Below, one piece after another: positions 26,741 through 38,576 of a DNA stretch of 64,000 nt. Numbering within the stretch: position 1 is the first letter of the stretch; each line of letters begins with the position of its first letter. The notes under the pieces were generated by a model, which saw only the letters and a program-made list of their open reading frames with translations, made no database searches and was not told the DNA's origin. A program made the translations under genes and the position numbers. This DNA comes from Megamerina dolium (taxonomy: Eukaryota; Arthropoda; Insecta; Diptera; Megamerinidae), in contig OY978529.1 in the NCBI GenBank assembly GCA_963854835.1, forward strand, positions 41,598,055 through 41,662,054. The letters are read 5' to 3'.

Positions 26741-28039
26741 CGGTAACCAACCACTTCAGCATTGCATTGCATTGCATTCCATCACTGACAATTTTAGTTT
26801 GCACTACGAATATTCGAAAATATATAGAGGAGGTCTTCAACCATTGTATCACATTATTATAATCACAACAATAAAGACATTAATTTTCATACTTACTATC
26901 GTCGTCGCTATTGCATGTATTGCACTACTTTCAATTGCTTGTTGCATTGTTTATTTTTTTTTTTTCTATTTTTTTTCTTTTCTTCTACTTTATGTTGCCA
27001 CAGTTTTTAAACATTATTTCAAATATTTTATTAAAATTAAATTTGTAAAATTTTATTTTCATTTTATTTATTTGGATAAGCTTCGTTGATTTTTAAAACT
27101 TATTGCACTCGCACCATATACACATATATTTAATATGTAATGAGTGCAATGAATTTTTTCACTTTTCTAGAAATTTTACTTTCTTGTTGATTATTGTGTT
27201 ATTGTTGTTGTTGTTGTTGTTATGTTCGACTATTGAATTGAATTTATTACAGTGTCTAACAAGACAAACACTAACAGTAACACTATCAAACAAATATTTA
27301 TTGCCGACTGGAGTGTTAATGTGCAGTTGAGTGCAACCATTAAGCATGCAACGTTTAATGTGTGTATTTTGAAAGCTTCATACATATATGATTACAAGAA
27401 CTGTAGTTAGTTAGTAGCATCTGCTGAAAAATGCATTACAAAATGGTAACAAAAACTAAAAATTAAATTACAATCGTCAAATTGAATTTTTGTTATTAAA
27501 TGTCTTAGAGTTTCAGCTAATTTGCCAAACGATGAATTACAGTTACCTAAAATATTTTCAACGTGTAGAATAAAGAAACTTCAAAGAAAAAAAATATCCC
27601 TAAAACGAGTTATGCATCATTGCCTCAATGAAAAGCCAACTCTACGTCATAATAAATTATCGCTACAATCATACTAAAAATATTATGTAAAATAATTGCT
27701 AAAAGAAAAATCTCTAATTTTTAGATGTTGATACAATTAATTTTTATTACATATGTAGTATATACAATTTACATCGACGACAAAATCATACAGTTAATGT
27801 AATATGTACTCGTACCTATATGTCTACGAAATTTAAGTGCATTTTACTTGACTGACCCTTGCCTTCTCTTCGTTTAATTTTATCGCTTAATTTTATGTTT
27901 TTTTTTTTTTTTGTTTTCTTTGTGTGTTTGATTTGATAACATCACTATTAGTTGAATTTAATGAAAAGTAAAAATCATCAAAAGCAATAAACAACAATAA
28001 TGAGATTGTAGTTAGATAATATTTGTGATGTTTTATTTT

Positions 28040-28071
<32 letters not shown>

Positions 28072-28635
28072 GTATAACTTTCAAATAACTTGTTGGCCCA
28101 CTTTTTTGTCCAATTTAACCAGATTTTTTTTTTTGTAACATACAAGTACCTACATATGAATACAAGATACACTTGTACCTCTACGTACTGTAACAGCAAA
28201 CTGTATTATTACACATTCCAGTTTATTTGTGAGGATTTTCTTTTAGTCTGATGTTTTTATTGTTTTTTTTTTTTTTTCTATCACTTACATATATTTTGTT
28301 GTCATTATTCTTTTTTTTTTTTTTTGTGTTTCTTATTTATTACAATTACACTTATTTTGAAAGATTACTTAATACCATACTGGTTTCCATCCACAACACA
28401 TGTTTTTAAGTATTTATGCAAATTGCTCAAGTGAGTAAACTAAAAGGCATCAATCATTGCATACAATTAAAATTTATATGCGACTGTAAATAAACGAATA
28501 TAATAGTGGCGCCAATATATGATAATAACAAAAAAAAAAAAAAAGAAGTTGAAATTGACTTGAAATTGAATGTCATTATGCAAGGAAATGTTAGGAAAAA
28601 TATTTCAAATCAAATGTTTTTCGTATCATATTTCC
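26741..28635. other. AT-rich non-coding stretch
   Basis: No gene supported. It holds a CATTG pentamer repeat at about 26758-26780, GTT repeats at 27200-27225, and long A or T runs at 27897-27912, 28050-28071, 28265-28280 and 28310-28325. The 105-codon frame at 26772 is hydrophobic and low-complexity. Confidence 0.5.
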
Positions 28636-29745
28636 TAGTTTGCTCCTAATTTTCATATATTTGATATTCCTTTTTTCTGAAAATAATTTAATAAGCCTAA
28701 TTTCGGTAATAACGAAGCTTGGCTACCCTACACCGTTAGAGACAAAGAGATATTCGTTCGAAATAACATACGTTTGTATGAGAAGTAGGCTTGGTTTAAA
28801 TCCTTCTGAGGCTTTCATTAGAAAATCGAATCATATCTAGTCAGTTTTAGCGCCATACCTTTATATTTTCTTACGAAAATTGTGAAAAGATGCATAAAGA
28901 GAATTAATTTTGTATGACAGGTAGACTTGATTTCCATGCGATTCAGTCCATTTTCGGACCGAGATATTTATTAGCAAACATGATTCCATGTACTAATTTT
29001 CAGCTTTATAGCTTTATATTTTTACGTGCAAATTGCCAAAAGATGCCTATGGAAACATATTTTTGTATGGGAGGTAGGCCTAGTTTTTATTCGATTACAC
29101 CCATTCTTACACTACTTAATTTGTTGGCAAATATAAATATATGTAACAAGTTTTGGATCTATAGCTTAATATTTTTGAGCAAAAATTGTCAAGAGATGCA
29201 TATGAAAACAAACTTTTGTATGGCACATAGGCTTAGTTTTCATGCAATTCTTCCGATTCCCAAACTAGTTAATTGTTTGGTAAATATAATTATATGTAAC
29301 AAGTTTTTGATCTTTAGTTTAATATTTTCGGTCAAAAAGTGACAAAAGATGCCTACGGAAACATATTTTTGTACGGGAGGTTGTCTTAGTTTTTATGCGA
29401 TTTCGCCCATTCTCAAACTAATTAATTCATTGGTAAACATAATCCTATATACCAAATTTCATTACCCTAACCTTTTATTTTCGTACAAAAAGTGTCAAAA
29501 GATGCCTACGGACACATATTTTTGTATGGGAGGTAGGCGTGTTTTTCGTGTGATTTCGCCAATTTCTAAACTAATATATTTATTAATGAATATAAACGTT
29601 TCAGCTTGATAGCTTTTTATTTTCATGCGAGAAGTATCAAAAATGTGAATATGAAGTAGGCGTGGTTTTTATCCGATTTCGCCCATTTATGAACTCATTC
29701 ATTTGTTAGTGAAAACAACTCATTAAATCAATTTTCAGCTCAATC
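28636..29745 (+). repeat. Family B tandem array (153-bp units)
   Basis: About seven units. The landmark TTTTGTATGGGAGGTAGGC, or a variant, lies at about 28772, 28908, 29061, 29215, 29367 and 29519, spaced 137, 153, 154, 152 and 152. It is followed by TTTTTATTCGATT, then CCCATTCT, then AAAAAGTGTCAAAAGATGCC. Because the unit is 51 codons, one frame stays open across copies. Frames at 28914-29342 and 29349-29609 are internally repetitive (YFCMGGR...ISPILKL...). I treat these as repeat-driven, not genes. Confidence 0.88.
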
Positions 29746-31369
29746 GCTTGACAACTATGGTCATTATCGTGCAAACATTCAGATAGGCGTAGCTAAATTG
29801 ACTCACAAATGGGGAAGAAAAATTAAATATATGTACACACTTTGAATGTAGATAATAGAAATTACTGCATAATCTTTAAAACTCTGAAAAATTGCTTTAA
29901 TTTTGTTCTATTTTTGAAAATCTGAAATTTGAAAACTTGTTCATTTTACTTTCCATACATTTCTTTTTCGGATATCTCTAAGTTTCCGGGAATATTTCAT
30001 TTATTTATAATACAAGGAAATTGTTAAAATGGTAGCGTGAGCTAAAAACTTTTTCGAATTGTCGAACTTGAGTATGTAATTGGACATTCTCAAATTTTTT
30101 TCATATAACCAGCTTCTTTGTTATTAATAGATGGCGCACTCTACCATCTTCAGCTTGAACTTTGACAATTTCAATCATAAAATATAATTATAATGCAGAC
30201 AAAATTGTCCAGAAGTAAGAAATGTCTGGTTTTGATTGGCCTATGTAATGTTTCTTTGGCTGCTTTTTATCAGATTAACGTCGGCTTTGTTTTTTTTACT
30301 GGAAAATAAATTACTGACATTTTATTATATCTCTCACGTCAGTGATTAAAAAAATAGTGTATTTTTAATCGAATTCTAAATAAGGAAACATGATATAAAT
30401 TCGTTACGTATTTTTGCAATTAATTTTCGTTTGTACTCTAATAGAATAAATTTTCGAAATCTTATTAATTTTTAATTAAATTGATTTTTGTTTATTTGCT
30501 TTGAAATTGGGTTTTACTCTTACATTTATTACATAACATAAACTGATGCTTCAGATAAATTAAAAGAAAAAAAAAATGGTTAACTAAAACTCTTTTGATA
30601 AACCAATAATGCCTCTTTGCAATATTAATTAATTAATTTTTATACCATCAAATTGGAAAAAAAAAATAAATAATATTGAAAAATAAATACAAATAAATTG
30701 AAACATAAAATCAATGTATGAGAAATAGTTAGTACTAATAAAAAATAAAAACCTCAAATGAAATGTATAATTATAAAACTAAAACTATAAACTCAATTGG
30801 ACAAGTAAATGCGAACAAAAGTGAAAGGAATACGCAATTGGAAATATCATACTATATATGGTACTTACATATACATTTAAACACGTACATCTATAATATG
30901 TAACTATGTATTTATGAGCATATCCATACAATCAAATATCAACAACTTGCATTCACTTAAAAAAAAAAAAAATGACGAAAAATACAAATTCGTATCCAAA
31001 ACTCTATAGAATTTGCAATCAATTTGAATCGTGCTTGATTGAATGAATGAATGTTCATATGCACAATATCAACGCCATCCACATCAGCACCATCCATTAA
31101 GTGTGCAAATATCTATTGTAGATAGAACAGAAAAATATGACTGACTGCAGGCATGAGTATTTTTGTGAAATCGTTAACAAGAAGTTGAAATCAAAATTCA
31201 AGAAGAAGAACAACAAAGCAGAGTTCAAAAATAGAGACAAAATATCATATAAGAAAAATATTATTAATTAAGATGAAGAAGAATTGAAAATAGTCAATAT
31301 AATTGTGTTTACATTAGAGAAAAACCGAAGTTGCATTGGCGAAAAAGTATCGGTTAAAATACAAATAAT
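29746..31369. other. AT-rich non-coding stretch
   Basis: No gene or mobile element recognised. Confidence 0.5.
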
Positions 31370-31371
31370 TA

Positions 31372-32610
31372 ACAGGCCATTCTCAATAAATCCGTATGAA
31401 AGGTATGAAAAAAAAACCAAAATTTTGACAAAACTCGATTTTATTATTCAACATAATTGCCTGCGAGGGCGATACAACGAGTATAGCGAGTATTTTCCAA
31501 CTTTTCGATACCACTTTTATAGTACGATTTCTCTTTCTCGTCAAAGAAGGCCTCTGATTCAGCGATTACTTTATCATCGGACTTAAATTTTTTCCACAGA
31601 AAGCATTCTCTTGAGATTTGTAAACAGGAAAATGTCTCTGGGGGCTAAATCTGGAGAATGCGGTGGGTGGGGAAGCAATTCGAAGCCCAATTCATTCAAT
31701 TTTGCCATTATTTTCATCGATTTGTGACACGGTGGATTGTTTTGATGAAACAACACTATTTTCTTTTGCAAAATGTGGCCGTTTCTTTGCAATTTCAGAC
31801 TTCAGTCGGTCCAAAAGTTCACAATAATAGTCACTGTCGATGGTGGTTCGACATCACATCTCCGGCCGACTGTTGCGTCTTTGCTAGCTGGATTCGCTGG
31901 ATTCGATTCGTCGACTGCTGTCCACTCAGCTGACTGTCTATTGGATTGTGGTATGGATTGTCACATATCGACGATAGAATTCGGTTTTATTGCGGTTAAA
32001 ATAGCGCCAAACACTCCGTTAAAGCATCGATACACTGTTGGTTTTGGACGACTGTGAGCTCATGCGGCACCCACTTTGCACAGCGCTTTCGCATACCCAG
32101 ATGTTCGTGTAAAATGGTAAAAACACTACCATCTGATATCTTTACAATGTCAGCCAGCTCGTGCATCTTCAATTTACAATCGTTAATAACCAATTTGTAG
32201 ATTTTTTTGATGTTTTCTGGAATAACATCCTCAATTGGACGACCACTGTGTTCTGCATCGTTTGTGCTGGTACGATCACGTTTAAATTCTGCAATCCACT
32301 TTTCTACCATTTGTCTCAATGGAGCAGAGTCCGGATAATGTTTATCAAGCCATTGTTTGGTTTCCACTGTAGTTTTTTTTTTTTCTCAAAAAGCAATGCT
32401 TGATCACTTTCACTCTTATCCATTTTTTTGTTTTTTTACAATAATAAAAGTTGCTTCATACAAAATGCTATAACTTACGAACCAATTTTTAGATTGTTGT
32501 CAATTTTATACAGGTGTATTTTGAAGGTTAGAACTCAATAAAAATCCTATGGACAAAAATTCTAGTAACGCCATCTATGTGTCATCCTACACACTTATTG
32601 AATGGCCTGT
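31372..32610 (-). mobile_element. mariner transposon, irritans-type, inactive
   Basis: A 1.24-kb element bordered by TA at 31370-31371 and 32611-32612. Ends are ACAGGCCATTCTCAATAA on the left and, complemented, ACAGGCCATTCAATAAG on the right, an inverted repeat with a 2-base indel. The transposase gene lies on the - strand and is broken. Confidence 0.93.
31583..32424 (-). pseudogene. irritans-type mariner transposase, broken
   Basis: The start is MDKSESDQALLFEKKK near 32424, followed by a frameshift at an A run. The frame resumes as KHYPDSAPLRQMVEKWIAEF, then FKRDRTSTNDAEHSGRPIED, KMHELADIVKISDGSVF and ILHEHLGMRKRCAKWVPHEL, the two helix-turn-helix region of irritans mariners. It stops at about 31996. 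The first catalytic block (TGDE) is not recoverable. A second open piece at 31792-31583 reads VVLFHQNN-type sequence then PPHSPDLAPRD. The second catalytic Asp of HQDNAPCH is Asn here, while the Asp of SPDLAPxD remains. The protein cannot be active. Confidence 0.9.
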
Positions 32611-32612
32611 TA

Positions 32613-35460
32613 CTTGTACACTTTATAGTGTCTGTTTAAATTTTTGGAAACATTATTTTGGGATGTTTGATTGAAAACCTATACAATTTTATTCATAGAC
32701 ATTCTTTTGAAGTCAATTTTACATCAATCAATACGACGGGTTTGCTTAGACAAAGTCCACAATATTTTTTCTCCAACAACACAATATTCAATTCAATTGT
32801 ATTCTCTGTATTACAGATAGCAAATAAACGTCAAGGTCGTTGCGAGAAGACGACGAACAATAAAGGCTACCTACCATCACTTCACCACCACTAGTGACCA
32901 TTCAAACAAAACAAATGCAGGAAATTTGCATTTTAACCTAGAAAATATGTAGTAGTACCATATATTAAGATATCAACAAACAACGCAGTAGTAGTATATT
33001 TCTACATAAATACAAATTTACAAAATGTACAAGTACAATAGACAATTGTGTAATAATAGACTATGAATTTGGTTAGATATTATTGAAATAAGCAAACATG
33101 ATATTGCCTATAGCATTGCTATAATAGCTACTCACAAATGTATTGTATGATGCACTTTGTTTGGCTCAAAGCATCACATTATCGGATAGATATATATATA
33201 CAATGCCTACACAGCCAAAGTGTCGACATCTGGTGTTTGTGGCTTGAAGCTTCTATGCATAGTGTGCATAGGCATTATTCGAATCTACATATGTATAGTA
33301 TGTAGGTGCCTATTCAGTTATTGTGCTTATGGCAATTTAATCACCTTATATGAACAATATTGTATACGAGTATAGTCGTCTAATTGTTAGCTTGCATTTA
33401 ATTTTTTCAATACTTGCTTGATTGTGTAAATTATGAAATTGAAATCATATTAAGTACCAATCACATAACTATACAAAGAAAAGTTAATAAAATATTAAAT
33501 ACTGCTATTGATTCAGCATCAATCACGACTTCGACTTTACATTGAAAGCACCCGCATATTAATTGCATTTTTTTTTGCATATAATTCTATACAAGATCCA
33601 ATCACGATCATTGTCAATTATAATTTGGAATTGGAACAGTGATTTTCAGTTGACTAGTAGTGCAAGTAGATCCCTTTCAATACTTTTGAAATTTAATATA
33701 AAAAAAAATATTCCTAAAACATGCAATTTTTGGGAGCTAATGTATGTAATCTCAAAATTGCCTGTTGTAAATAATTAAAAAAATAAATAAATAAATTGCC
33801 ATTGCATAACTCTCAACACACACACACATTTAACACTATTTATGTACATACACACATAGTACTAATGTATCGACATGGATACAATGTACCCGTATCCAAT
33901 TCATTAACAACAACACTTAGCTAACAACAATAATGATTGTAATGAAAACGACACACTAACCACAGGCATCATTGTATCGTATAACATGCAAACGTCATAC
34001 ACATATATACACATTAAACTCGTCCTTAGATCTATGAAGAATTGTGTTCGATTTTGTTTTTAATGCGTTCAAATCGGACTGTCAAATTCTCATACAGAAA
34101 TATTAAAATTAAAACGACAAAAATATTTTGCAATAATGTCGAAAAGTTCATTACTTCTAATTTTTATTCGATCATATTTCAATTTTGTTTGCAATAATGT
34201 CGAAAAAGTGATAACAAATTAATCGGCATTAATTCATTCGATATAAGAATGTACACTGGTAGTACATTGGTCTTACAGTATAGCTTTCTCTTAGGGAGAA
34301 GTATATTTTTTGCCATTTCTAAGAATTCATTCGACCTTAATTCATGTGGTGGATAAACTGATGATGATGCAAAGTGACAATTATTTTTTTCGGCATTATT
34401 CCAAAAAAATATATTTTGTCATTAATTCATTAGACATTTAATCAATACATCGGCCTAGTAGCGTAGCATATTTTAGAGCTCATATTTTTTCAATATTAAT
34501 GTAAAGATAAGACATTAATTGTTGTTATTGTTTTCAATAGAAAATTAAAATTTAGAACGCTGAAAAACAAAACGTAAAATCCTCTTGCAACAAAGAAATT
34601 ATCTCCATTCATAGGGTCGCAGCCTCTGTTTAATGACAAATTCGTTCTTTCGACTACATTATGGCCGAATTTAGTACAGTACTAGCAGGGTCAGGCCCCA
34701 GGTCATCCATTAATTTAGAAATAATCAATAAATTTTCAGTTTTTCAGTGAAGATACGCACAACATAGTTCGACTATTTTTGAATAAAGCTCAAATATGAA
34801 AAGTTGTTGCGGAAATAGAAGAAAAATTTCTGTAATTACTTGCTGAAATCACAAAATTGAGTAAATACTAGAGCAATTTTCTCGATCTTCGGCCATAATT
34901 TATTGCTTTTTGTGCAAGCTCAAGGTAAGTCCATTTAATAATAATAATCTCACTGATGACGATAGCTGTGAATGGAATTATGCCTCGAAACGCCCAGTTC
35001 AACATGAAATATGGAAAGTCACATGCATTCGGTTGACAATTATAGTCTCATTTAACAGGATCAGCACATGATAAACGGGCTAGTTTTTTCGGTATCACTT
35101 GTATAAAATTGTACTTCAATATACTCAGAAAACCTAAAAAGTCCAGAGTCCTCTATCGAACATTGGCCGCAGTGCTTCAGGTATTTAAATCTGGCTCTGG
35201 GCTGAATTACAAAAATAAAACATATAAAATTTTAAAATAATTGATCCGAAATACGGATTTTTGCTTCACTACCAACTTTTTCATAATGGACCAAACAATT
35301 GAAGTAAAAAAATAATTGCAAATTACAAAATAAAAAGCATAAAAATATAATAAATTGCAATTGATCAAATTTGCAATCTTTTCAATTAAAATTTCATTAA
35401 CCACACAACATTTCGAAAACAGCGAATACATACAATCTATTTTTTCATCTTGTAAAATAA
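32613..35460. other. AT-rich non-coding stretch
   Basis: No gene supported. Frames are short, and repeats are limited to ACAC and A/T runs. Confidence 0.5.
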
Positions 35461-35993
35461 ACTACACCTTTTCCAAAAGTATTTCGAAAATATCAATTTG
35501 ATATTCGAAAGCGTCAATTCGATTGTACAAAGTATCATATGGACTTTAGAATAATAAAATGTTCTTTAGAAGGCGTCAAATGTATTTTAGAATTATCCAA
35601 TGTACTTTAGAAAGATTCATTTCGATTTTAGAAAGTGTCAAATGTACTTTAAATTAGTCAAATATACTTTAAAAAGCAACAAATGTACTTTAAAAAACAA
35701 ATGAACTTTAGAAAGTGTGAAATGTGCTTTAGACAGTGTCAAATGTACATGTGTTTTTTTTTCTAAAGTACACTTCGTGTTTTCTAAAGTATATTTGACA
35801 TTTTCTAAAATCGAAATGAATACTATCTAAATTTCAGTTGATAATTCTAAAATATATTTGACGGCTTCTAAAGAATATTAGACTATTCTAATGTCCATAT
35901 GATACTTTCTAAAATCCAATTGATGCTTTCTGAAATCGAATTAACGCTTTCTAAAATTAATTTGATATTTTCGAAAGTTGGAAAAGTTGTAGT
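35461..35993. repeat. 533-bp imperfect inverted repeat built of short AT-rich subrepeats
   Basis: The left end ACTACACCTTTTCCAA pairs with the right end TTGGAAAAGTTGTAGT. The complement of the right arm follows the left arm nearly throughout: CGAAAATATCAA, AGCGTCAATTCGATT, AGTATCATATGGAC, TTCTTTAGAAG, TTTTAGAATTATC, TTCATTTCGATTTTAGAAA. The turn is near the T run at 35755. Arms are made of 20-30-bp subrepeats around GTCAAATGTACTTTAGAAA. The inner left arm has several extra subrepeats. No open frame runs through it. It could be a MITE-like foldback element or a hairpin RNA source. Confidence 0.85.
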
Positions 35994-37290
35994 AAAAATA
36001 TCGACAATCTGCAATTTTTGAGTTACACATTTATATTCAATATATTTGAAAATCATTTTTCCTGAATTCTTCGCAATAGATCTGTGATGTATTTCAGAAA
36101 AGAGATAGTGACTTTATTCTCAATCCAAAAGTGAGTAGATAAGGGCCACCCTAATTTGAAGCCATAAGAAATTATGATATTAAGTACTATGGTGTTGTTG
36201 TTATTATTGTTGGTTGAATAATTTTGCGGAATTTAATAATTTCTTTTGATATAATTGTTGCTGTATGTGTGTGAATACAGTTCATTTAAAGCTCTGTTGT
36301 TGTTGTTGTTGATGGTGGCGGATCTATTTATGTTTTAACAAAATTCTCCCTCGCCTTCTTCTTATATTAATCAATATGATGTATGACTATGAACAACACT
36401 CTATTTGTATGATAATAAGAAAGACACTAAATGTTGCCACATTGTGTTTTCAAATAAATAGATCACCTATTAAATTGTAATTGTATTTCTTTCCCTTTTC
36501 TCACGCATACTTTAATTGAATTGCATCGAATTGCATCGAATTGCATCGAATTGCATCGATCAGTGTGAACATGTGAGTGTAACATAGTATGACTCTGTTT
36601 GATTGTTTGAAAGCAATATTTCCTATTGTGTTTATACACGTGTGATGATTATGATGATGATGATGATGATGATAATGTTGATTACAGTGATAATGACGAT
36701 TATGTTGATCATGTAATTAATGCTACTCGTTTTTGTTTTAGCAAATATTAATGAGGATGAATATGAATAGGTAGACACTTGGATTTATGTAGGTAGTATG
36801 TAGTTATGAAAACAGCTTTTTTCACAATTTATTGTATATAGGTAATAATGATGCTGCCGATGATGATGCGCTTGAATGATATAATTTTTGTTGTAATTGT
36901 TTGAATTTTTTTTAATTATGTGGCATCATTACAACTGACGGAATTTTGATTTTTTCCTGCAAACACATATTATATGTGCGTAGTGCTTTGTGTATGATAA
37001 ATTACCACAACCACTTTACATTATTATTATGCAAGCGTAATAGGTACTTGTTGTAGTAAATACCCCCGCACTTTTGTTGTTGTTGTTATTATTTTTATAG
37101 TCAAATAATTATCAATTTCTTTTATCTTTTCTGCATAGCTTTTTGGAGAAAACTTTATCTCATCTTTACGATTTTTTTTTGTTTAAGATTTTATTATTAA
37201 GTAATTAACATTTAAACATCATTTTATTTTAATGTATACACAATAATATTTATTGTGATTATAAATATTATAATACGTTTTTGTTATATG
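35994..37290. other. AT-rich non-coding stretch with simple repeats
   Basis: No gene supported. It contains TTG repeats (36190, 36295-36312), a GATGAT run at about 36645-36672, and the 11-mer minisatellite listed separately. Confidence 0.5.
36516..36560. repeat. 11-bp minisatellite, four to five copies
   Basis: GAATTGCATCG is repeated in tandem without visible change. Confidence 0.9.
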
Positions 37291-38420
37291 ACTTTATTAT
37301 ATAATGAGTTTCAGTTTAATAGTTTCACATTTCCATTTGCAAACTCTAAAAACATATATTCGAAAGCATAATTTTATATGGGAGCTGGACGTGATTTTCA
37401 TCCGATTACTTTGATACTCAAAATAATGCATTGATTATTAAAAGTATTCAAATGTACTAAATTTCAGCTATATAACTTCAAATTTCCACCCACAAAGTCT
37501 AAAAATATTTATTCGAAAATATGCTTTTATATGGAAGATAGGCTTTCTTTTCATTCTACTACTCTGATACTCAAACTTATCTATTAATTTGTCAAAATAA
37601 TCATATGCACTGAGTTTCAGCTAGATAGCTTAATTTTTTCAGGAGCAATATCTAAAATCACATCTTCGAAAACAAACTTTTGCATGGAAAGTACACGTGA
37701 TTTTCATCTGATTACATTGATACTTAAAATATTGTAGTAGTTAGTCAAAATAATCGTATGTATTGAAATTTAGCTAGATAACTTCATATTTCCATGCTTA
37801 AAATCGAAAAATATATCTTCGAAATTATACTTTTGTATGGCAGCTAGTTGTGATTATCATCCAATTAAAGCCATTCTTTATCATATTATATTTTTAGTAA
37901 AAATAATATCGTTTCCTTATTTTGAGTACGATAGCTTCATAATTACGTGCGTAAAGTTGAAGAAGATATGTTCGAAAACATATTTTTGTATGTGAAATAG
38001 GAGTAGTCTTCAACCAATTACTTCCATTCTCGACCATATACATTAATTAATTAAAAAAATCGTATATACACATTTTCAGCTCAATACCTTCGTATTTTTG
38101 TACGCATAGTGTGAAAAGAACTATTCGAAAAACTGGCGCGAATATTAACAAATTTCTTTCTTCTCGAACATATTGTTTTGTGAATAAAAAATGAGCATAA
38201 TGAGCATAATGAGCATAAAGACTGAAAACATTAGTTCGAAAACATACTTTTCTGTGGATGGTAGGCGTCGCTTTGATTCGATTTTATGCATTCTCGAACT
38301 GGTCTCAGCAATTTAACAGAAATATCTTAAATACTCAGATTTAGGATGAAAGTTTCATATTTCGTTGAGTAAAATCTAAAAATACGCGTCTTGAACCGTT
38401 GTTTTGCGCAGAATGGGCAG
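37291..38420 (+). repeat. Family B tandem array (153-bp units)
   Basis: About seven units with the landmark TTTTATATGGGAGCTGG, or a variant, at about 37372, 37525, 37678, 37831 and 37983, spaced 153, 153, 153 and 152, then less regular ones near 38245. It is followed by GTGATTTTCATCCGATTAC and AATTTCAGCTAGATA. Same family as the 28.6-kb array. A three-copy 11-mer ATGAGCATAAT lies at about 38192. Confidence 0.87.
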
Positions 38421-38576
38421 ACATTCGACATTCTTGAACTAATTTCTTTTTGCGAACAAAATATTCTGTACACTCATACCTCGATATACGGCCTAGTTAC
38501 GTTTCTTAAAAGTTGAGCGTGAAATGAAAAGTTGTATAACGAAAAAATTATTTCAGACATTAAGTCTTTCGACATA

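Noticed and set aside
26772..27089. A 105-codon hydrophobic frame resembling a membrane protein
   Set aside because: Phe/Ile/Leu-rich because the DNA is T-rich. It includes homopolymers and no conserved motif. I could not justify it as a signal-peptide exon of the FAS1 gene.
28914..29609. Frames of 142 and 86 codons as candidate genes
   Set aside because: They fall wholly in family B units and follow the 153-bp period, so they are better explained by the repeat. Kept as a finding instead.
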